A stretch of DNA of 64,000 bases, from assembly GCA_900466745.1 (NCBI GenBank), contig UBNE01000003.1, positions 343,365 to 407,364 of the forward strand, given 5' to 3'. Positions 59,093 through 64,000 of this stretch are shown piece after piece. The notes under the pieces were generated by a model. The model saw only the letters and a list, made by a program, of their open reading frames with translations. It was not told the DNA's origin and did no database searches. The translations under genes were made by a program, and so were the position numbers. Source of the DNA: Hyphomicrobiales bacterium. GTDB lineage: Bacteria; Pseudomonadota; Alphaproteobacteria; Rhizobiales; Beijerinckiaceae. The first letter of the stretch is position 1; every line of letters begins with the position of its first letter.

Positions 59093-60316
59093 TCAGAAGG
59101 CGGGGGACGAGGGGCCGGCGACGATGCCGGCCGCGAAGAGCTTGCCGATCGCCGCCGTCGAAAGGCCGAGCCCTTCGGCGAGCACGGCCTCGGTGTCCTG
59201 GCCGAGCTGCGGGGCCGGCAGCGGCGGCAGCCGCGTGCCGCCCGAGAAGGCCAGCGGCGAGCCGGGGGCGAGGACGGGGCCGGCGCCGGGCTGCTCGATC
59301 GTCGCGAACATCGGGTTCGCCACCGAGCAGCGCGGGTCCTCGTGGACGAGCTGCCCGAAATCCCGGTAGGGACCCCAGAGCACGCCGGTGCCGTCGAGCG
59401 CCGCCGCGATCTCGGCCAGGCTGCGCTCGGCGCACCAGCGTTCGAGCACGGCGAAGATCGCCGCGCGGGCGGTGAAGCGGCCGCCTTCCGTGTCGAGATC
59501 GACATCCATCATCGGGCCGATCAGCGCGAATTTGTCGGCCAGGCCGGTGGCGCGGCCGATCGCGCGCCATTGCCGGTTGGAGATCGCGACGATCATCACG
59601 CGGCGCCCGTCGGCGGTGGCGAAATCGCGGCCCAGCGCTCCGTAGAGATCGTTGCCGATCGGCTGGCGCACCGCGCCATTGACCTGGACATCGGCGATGT
59701 AGCCGAGATTGCCGACGCTCGCGAGCATGACGTCGGAGAGGGCGAGCGAGACCTGCCGGCCCTTGCCGTCCTGGCGGCGGGCCCGCTCGGCGGCGAGCAG
59801 CCCGGTTGCCAGATAGAGCCCGGCCGCGACGTCCCAGGCGGGCAGCACATGGTTGACCGGGGCCGGCCCCGGGCCGGTCGCCAGCGGGAAGCCCGAGGCG
59901 CAGTTCACGGTGTAGTCGACGGCGCCGCTGCCGTCGTGATTGCCGGTCAGGCGCAGCGTGATCAGGTCGTCGCGGCTCTGCGCCAGCGCGTCATGGCTCA
60001 TCCAGCCGCTGGTCGGCAGGTTGGTCAGGAGGATGCCGGCATCCGGCCCGGGCCGGGCGATCAGGGCGCGGGCGAGTTCCTGGCCCTCCGGCCTGTCGAG
60101 CGCGATCGCGACCGAGCGCTTGCCCTTGTTGAGGCTGGCCCAGTAGAGGCTGGCCCCCGAGGGTGCGAGCGGCCAGCGGCGATAGTCGATATTGCCGCCG
60201 ATCGGGTCGATGCGGATCACCTCGGCGCCGAGCTGCGCCAGGGTCATGCCGCCGAGCGGCGCGGCGACGAAGGCCGAGACCTCGACGATGCGAAGCCCGT
60301 TCAGGATCGTGCTCAT
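59093..60316 (-). CDS. 2-methylfumaryl-CoA isomerase-like family III CoA-transferase (mesaconyl-CoA C1-C4 transferase)
   Basis: The 407-residue protein is a CaiB-type CoA-transferase with catalytic Asp162 in LPAWDVAAG. Its sequence closely resembles, from memory, the Chloroflexus mesaconyl-CoA C1-C4 CoA transferase: AFVAAPLGGMTLAQLGAEVI, DPIGGNIDYRRWPL, VDYTVNCASGFP, NHVLPAWD, LYGALGRDF and a late DNP/ANPMFATIEQPG stretch. That enzyme moves CoA within mesaconate. It starts the operon and precedes the Mcd-like gene by eight bases, the expected preceding step in the reaction order. Divergent from the LysR gene. Confidence 0.82.
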   Translation of the reverse strand: MSTILNGLRIVEVSAFVAAPLGGMTLAQLGAEVIRIDPIGGNIDYRRWPLAPSGASLYWASLNKGKRSVAIALDRPEGQELARALIARPGPDAGILLTNLPTSGWMSHDALAQSRDDLITLRLTGNHDGSGAVDYTVNCASGFPLATGPGPAPVNHVLPAWDVAAGLYLATGLLAAERARRQDGKGRQVSLALSDVMLASVGNLGYIADVQVNGAVRQPIGNDLYGALGRDFATADGRRVMIVAISNRQWRAIGRATGLADKFALIGPMMDVDLDTEGGRFTARAAIFAVLERWCAERSLAEIAAALDGTGVLWGPYRDFGQLVHEDPRCSVANPMFATIEQPGAGPVLAPGSPLAFSGGTRLPPLPAPQLGQDTEAVLAEGLGLSTAAIGKLFAAGIVAGPSSPAF

Positions 60317-60496
60317 CGCGTCAGCCGGCGAAAAGGGAAAGGGCGGCGCGGGAACGGCCGGTGCGCGGAGCGGCGCGGGCGGGAAGCATCGTCGGTTTTC
60401 CTCCTCATCGGCCGGTTCTTCGCCGCGGGGCGTCCCGGCCGGCGGGCCTTGCCGCAACCTAGCGATCCTGGCGGGATCGGCCATGCAGGCTGGTAG

Positions 60497-60509
60497 ATAA
60501 GAGCTATAA
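60497..60509. promoter_or_regulatory. ATANNAGCTATAA site 1, between CoA-transferase and lysR
   Basis: ATAAGAGCTATAA lies about 50 bases before the lysR start in the divergent gap. It matches the minus-strand sequence at 61563-61575 in 11 of 13 bases. Its place and form (T-N11-A-like, AT-rich) fit autoregulated LysR binding. Confidence 0.55.
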
Positions 60510-60558
60510 CCGCTACGGAGGAACTCTCAAGGAGAGGCTTGCGAGGAAACGCCTGGCC

Positions 60559-61539
60559 ATGGACCTGCAGCAGATCCGCTATTTTCTGGAGACGGTCGCG
60601 GCGGGCAGCCTGTCGCGGGCGGCGGTCCGCCTCGGCATCAGCCAGCCGGCGCTCAGCCGGCAGATCGGCAATCTCGAGGCCTCGCTGCAGCAGAACCTGT
60701 TCTACCGCCATGGCCGCGGCGTCTCGCTGACGGATGCCGGCCGGCGCTTCGAGGAGGTGGCGCGGGACGTGGTGCGGCGCCTGGCCGATGTCCGCACCGA
60801 GCTCGCCACCGGCGCCATCGACGATACCGGCAGCGTGACGCTGGGCATGCCGCCCTCGCTCTCGGCGAGCATGGGCGCGGACCTCGCCTTGCGCTTCGCC
60901 GCCGAGTTCCCGCGGGCGCGGCTGCGGCTGCGCGAGGCCTTTAGCGCCGTGCTCCTGGAATGGACCGAGGCGGCGCGCGTCGACATCGCCGTGCTCTACG
61001 ACGCCCGCAGCAGCCCCAGCCTGGTCGCGACGCCGCTGCTGCTCGAAGACCTCTTCATGATCGAGCCGCCCGCGGCCCGCGGCGCGACGGAGCCGGTGCA
61101 ATTGCAGGAACTGGCCAGCCGGGCCTGCATCCTGCCCGGGCCGGAGAACGGGCTGCGCCGGGTGGTCGACGCCGCCTGCGCCGCCGAGGGCGTCCGGCCG
61201 CGCGTGCTGACCGAGGTCGATTGCGTCGCGGCGCTGAAGCAACTGGTCGAGCGCGGCGTCGGGCCGACCGTGCTGCCCTTCGGCGCGGTGCATCGCGAGG
61301 TCCGCGACGGGCGCCTGCGCGTCCGCCCCTTCCGCTCCGCGTCGATGCGGGCGCTGCTGGTGCTGGCGACGCCGGCCAACAAGCCGTTCACGCCGCTGAC
61401 GCGGGCGGTGATGCGGATCGTGCAGGACGAGGTGGCGCGCCTCGTGCCGCTCGACGTGCTGCGCGGCGTCACCCGCAACCTGGAGGGCGCGCGGCCGCGG
61501 CCTCGCGGCGAGCGGGAGGCGCCCGAGCCGATCGGCTGA
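60559..61539 (+). CDS. LysR-family transcriptional regulator
   Basis: The 326-residue protein has the N-terminal LysR helix-turn-helix (MDLQQIRYFLETVAAGSLSRAAVRLGISQPALSRQI) and the two-lobed effector domain. It is divergent from the mesaconyl-CoA-type operon and followed by an SDR and an FAD dehydrogenase. Near-identical sites lie before it and before the SDR gene, so it probably controls both directions. The co-inducer is likely to be a pathway acid. Confidence 0.93.
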   Translation: MDLQQIRYFLETVAAGSLSRAAVRLGISQPALSRQIGNLEASLQQNLFYRHGRGVSLTDAGRRFEEVARDVVRRLADVRTELATGAIDDTGSVTLGMPPSLSASMGADLALRFAAEFPRARLRLREAFSAVLLEWTEAARVDIAVLYDARSSPSLVATPLLLEDLFMIEPPAARGATEPVQLQELASRACILPGPENGLRRVVDAACAAEGVRPRVLTEVDCVAALKQLVERGVGPTVLPFGAVHREVRDGRLRVRPFRSASMRALLVLATPANKPFTPLTRAVMRIVQDEVARLVPLDVLRGVTRNLEGARPRPRGEREAPEPIG

Positions 61540-61562
61540 TCGCAGCCCGCCATCCGCTTTCC

Positions 61563-61575
61563 TTATAGCTGCTAT
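61563..61575. promoter_or_regulatory. ATANNAGCTATAA site 2, between lysR and SDR gene
   Basis: The plus strand reads TTATAGCTGCTAT, so the minus strand is ATAGCAGCTATAA, differing from site 1 at two inner positions. It lies about 110 bases before the SDR start, after the lysR stop, so the SDR-FAD pair probably has its own LysR-controlled promoter. Confidence 0.55.
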
Positions 61576-61686
61576 TTGCGCTGCTTGATTGGTTCGCCGC
61601 CGCGGACGTCCCACAGATGAGGGAAACCCGTGTCCGGAAGCGGGATGGCTGGGAGCCGCCCCGAGGCGGGAAGAAGGGAAACGTCG

Positions 61687-62433
61687 ATGCGTCTCAAGGA
61701 TCGGATCGCGCTCATCACGGGCGCGGGGTCCGGGCTCGGCCTGGCAATGGCCGAGCGGTTCGCGGCGGAGGGGGCGAAGGTCGCGCTGGTCGACTGGAAC
61801 GGCGAGGCGGCAGCCGCCGCAGCGGCCCGCCTCGGCGCCGCCGCCATCGCGGTCCGGGCCGACGTCACGCAGGCCGCCGATGTGCAGGCTTCGGTGGCGC
61901 GGGCGGTCGGGGTCTTCGGGCGGCTCGACATCCTGGTCAACAATGCCGGCTCCAGCCATGGCAAGGGGCCGTTCGAGACGGTGTCCGAGGCCGAGTTCGA
62001 CCGGATCTTCGCCGTCAACCTCAAATCGGTGTTCCACTACTGCAACGCGGCGGTCCCGGTGATGCGCGGGCAGGGCGGCGGCGTCATCCTGAATGTCGGC
62101 TCCACCGCCGGGAACCGGCCCCGGCCCGGCCTGGCCTGGTACAATGCCAGCAAGGGCGCGGTCCATAATGTGACGAAGACGCTGGCGCTCGAGCTGGCGC
62201 CCGACGGCATCAGGGTCTGCGCGTTGGCGCCGGTGGCGACCGAGACGCCGCTGCTCGCGACCTTCCTGGGCGAGGACACGGCGGAGAAGCGCGAGCAGAT
62301 GCGCGCGATCGTGCCGCTCGGCCGGCTCGGCCGCCCGGAAGACGTCGCCCATGCGGCGCTCTATCTCGCCTCGGACGAAGCCTCCTTCCTGACCGGCGTC
62401 GTCCTGGATATCGATGGTGGCCGCAGCGTCTGA
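61687..62433 (+). CDS. Short-chain dehydrogenase/reductase (SDR)
   Basis: The 248-residue enzyme has the nucleotide motif GAGSGLG, NNAG, the catalytic serine in NVGSTAG, YNASK (Tyr and Lys) and a C-terminal FLTGVVLDIDGG. It oxidises or reduces a hydroxy/keto group with NAD(P). ATG at 61687 is chosen because GAAGGGAAA precedes it and it begins right before the fold; an earlier ATG is less likely. The next gene is 38 bases downstream and the two probably share a transcript. Confidence 0.92.
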   Translation: MRLKDRIALITGAGSGLGLAMAERFAAEGAKVALVDWNGEAAAAAAARLGAAAIAVRADVTQAADVQASVARAVGVFGRLDILVNNAGSSHGKGPFETVSEAEFDRIFAVNLKSVFHYCNAAVPVMRGQGGGVILNVGSTAGNRPRPGLAWYNASKGAVHNVTKTLALELAPDGIRVCALAPVATETPLLATFLGEDTAEKREQMRAIVPLGRLGRPEDVAHAALYLASDEASFLTGVVLDIDGGRSV

Positions 62434-62471
62434 CGCCTGCATTCCGCACGCTCCTGCCGGAGGGAGACAGC

Positions 62472-63974
62472 ATGTCTGAGATCGCAGGCACCGAGGACGG
62501 CAGCGGATTGCTGCGCGACCCGGCGAGGTTCGCCCGGGAGGTTCTCGAGCCGATCCGCGCCGTCGTCGGCGCGCGCGGCGTCATCACCGACCGCGACCAG
62601 ATGCAGCCGCTGATGGTCGCCTGGCGCGACGGCTGGAGCGGGCGGGTGCCGCTCGTCGTGCAGCCGGCGAGCCCCAGCGAGCTGGCCGAGGTCGTCGCGA
62701 TCTGCCATCGCACGCGCACGCCGATCGTGCCGCAGGGCGGCAATACCGGCCTGACCGGGGCGAGCCAGCCGCATGGCGACGATTCCGAGATCGTGATCTC
62801 GACGACGCGGATGAACCGCATCCGGGCGATCGACCTCGACAACGACACCATCACGGTCGATGCGGGCTGCGTCCTGGCGACGATCCAGCAGGCGGCCCGC
62901 GAGGCCGGCCGGCTGTTCCCGCTGAGCCTGGGCGCCGAGGGGAGCTGCCAGATCGGCGGCAACCTCTCGACCAATGCGGGCGGGGTGCAGGCGCTGCGCT
63001 ACGGCACGGCGCGCAATCTCGTCGCCGGCCTCGAGGTCGTGCTGCCGGACGGCCGCATCTGGAACGGGCTGCGCGGCCTGCGCAAGGACAATGCCGGCTA
63101 CGACCTCAAGCAGGTCTTCATCGGCGCCGAGGGGACGCTCGGCATCATCACCGGCGCGACGCTGAAGCTGCTGCCCCTGCCGGAGGCGACGGTCACGGCC
63201 TTCCTCGCCACGCCGTCGCCGTCGCATGCCGTTGCCTGGCTGCGGCGGGCCAAGGCCGCGCTGGGCGAGGCCATCACCTCCTGCGAATTGATGGAGCGCG
63301 CCTGCGTCGAGGTCGCGCGCAAGCACGACGACCGGATCCAGGACCCGCTGGCCTCGGTCCATCCCTGGTATCTCCTGGTCGAGCTGACCGGGCAGGGCGC
63401 CCCGGAGGAGCTGGAGGAGAGGCTGCTGCCGGTGTTCGAGGCGGGACTCGAGGCGCAGGAGCTCGTCGACGGGGTCGTCGCCTCCTCGGCGGCCCAGGCC
63501 GAGGCGCTCTGGCGCATCCGCGAGGGCGCACCGGAGGGGCAGCGGCGCGAGGGCGTATCGTTCAAGCACGACGTGTCCGTGCCGATCTCCCAGGTCGACC
63601 GCTTCATTGCCGAGGCGAACGCCGCGCTGGCGCAGCGCTTCCCCGGCATCCGCTCCTTCGCCTTCGGCCATCTCGGCGACGGCAACATCCATTTCAACCC
63701 GATCCAGGCCGCGGGCGAGCCTGCCGAGGCCTGGCAGGGCCGCTTGCCCGAGGTGAACCTGATCGTCCACGACATCGTGGCGGGGCTCGGCGGCTCCATC
63801 ACCGCCGAGCACGGCGTCGGAAGGCTGCGGATCGCCGAGATCCGGCGCTACAAGAGCGATCTCGAGCTGGAGATGATGGCGCGGCTCAAGCGCTGCTTCG
63901 ACCCGCTGAACCTGATGAATCCCGGCAAGCTGCTGGACGCCGACCTCATCGCGGCGGCGGAGGGCGAGGCATGA
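62472..63974 (+). CDS. FAD-linked D-2-hydroxyacid dehydrogenase (GlcD/D-2-hydroxyglutarate dehydrogenase family)
   Basis: The 500-residue flavoprotein has the FAD_binding_4 fold: VPQGGNTGLTGAS, GGNLSTNAGGVQALRYG, GTLGIITGATLKLLPLP and the C-terminal HLGDGNIHFNP and EHGVGRLR motifs. Family members oxidise D-2-hydroxyacids (lactate, glycolate, 2-hydroxyglutarate). The start follows GGAGGGAGA. It overlaps the next gene by four bases (ATGA). With the SDR and LysR it suggests a hydroxyacid route beside the mesaconyl-CoA operon. Confidence 0.9.
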   Translation: MSEIAGTEDGSGLLRDPARFAREVLEPIRAVVGARGVITDRDQMQPLMVAWRDGWSGRVPLVVQPASPSELAEVVAICHRTRTPIVPQGGNTGLTGASQPHGDDSEIVISTTRMNRIRAIDLDNDTITVDAGCVLATIQQAAREAGRLFPLSLGAEGSCQIGGNLSTNAGGVQALRYGTARNLVAGLEVVLPDGRIWNGLRGLRKDNAGYDLKQVFIGAEGTLGIITGATLKLLPLPEATVTAFLATPSPSHAVAWLRRAKAALGEAITSCELMERACVEVARKHDDRIQDPLASVHPWYLLVELTGQGAPEELEERLLPVFEAGLEAQELVDGVVASSAAQAEALWRIREGAPEGQRREGVSFKHDVSVPISQVDRFIAEANAALAQRFPGIRSFAFGHLGDGNIHFNPIQAAGEPAEAWQGRLPEVNLIVHDIVAGLGGSITAEHGVGRLRIAEIRRYKSDLELEMMARLKRCFDPLNLMNPGKLLDADLIAAAEGEA

Positions 63975-64000
63975 CGAAGTTCCTAGGATTGAGCCGTTTG
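63971..64000 (+). CDS. Start of an unidentified gene, cut by the right edge
   Basis: ATG at 63971 overlaps the FAD dehydrogenase stop by four bases and opens ten codons (MTKFLGLSRL) to the window end. The coupled position supports a real gene in the same operon. Nothing more can be said of it. Confidence 0.45.
   Translation, partial: MTKFLGLSRL

Overview
The window is GC-rich DNA packed with short-spaced, often overlapping genes. The content (TRAP and branched-chain amino-acid-type ABC importers, family III CoA-transferases, acyl-CoA dehydrogenases, IclR regulators, FecI/FecR/TonB iron uptake, Irr-like boxes) suggests a free-living alphaproteobacterium, most likely of the Hyphomicrobiales. 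This placement comes from gene content and style only; no ribosomal gene is present.

Layout. (1) 0-5.4 kb, minus strand: a LeuB-type dehydrogenase, a DctPQM TRAP importer and a quinone oxidoreductase. (2) 5.9-9.0 kb, plus strand: an enoyl-CoA hydratase coupled to a double-length CoA-transferase. (3) 9.0-19.8 kb, minus strand: a livKHMGF importer (livM frameshifted) running into an enoyl-CoA hydratase and an acyl-CoA ligase, then a peptide-type ABC importer with no ATPase. (4) 20-31 kb: a catabolic block of CoA-transferase, two half-size hydratases, two acyl-CoA dehydrogenases, alpha/beta hydrolase, metallo-hydrolase, Old Yellow Enzyme (frameshifted near its end) and HMG-CoA-lyase-like enzyme, around two coupled IclR genes. 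(5) 31.3-38.2 kb, plus strand: a second LIV importer with a LivM-LivG fusion, followed by an amidohydrolase and an SMP-30 lactonase. (6) 38.4-47.5 kb: tRNA-Arg(CCT), a decayed MFS gene, then fecI-fecR-fecA-fhuD-fhuB and a siderophore-interacting reductase, ending at a transposase remnant. (7) 48-57 kb: a PAS-GGDEF-EAL protein, an IclR gene, a 2-oxoglutarate-dehydrogenase-E1-like gene with two dehydrogenases, and a divergent TakP-like TRAP receptor. (8) 57-64 kb: an operon for a mesaconyl-CoA isomerase-like CoA-transferase and a methylsuccinyl-CoA dehydrogenase-like enzyme, divergent from a LysR gene followed by an SDR and an FAD-linked 2-hydroxyacid dehydrogenase.

How it fits together. Most of the window imports carboxylates or other organic acids, activates them to CoA thioesters and oxidises them. 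Control seems layered. Several unrelated-looking operons carry the same AT-rich palindrome (core ATGCAT-N-ATGCAT). Three other intergenic regions around the IclR pair share TTCGCATTGCGAA-like palindromes. The LysR/SDR region has two near-identical ATANNAGCTATAA sites, and the first TRAP operon has two ATANCTGTCGACA sites. In the iron cluster, fecR and fecA are each preceded by the same bipartite element with identical 12-base spacing, a strong candidate for the promoter read by the local ECF sigma factor.

Two genes (livM and the Old Yellow Enzyme) are each broken by one base. They are either true mutations or sequence errors. No CRISPR array, prophage or rRNA was seen.
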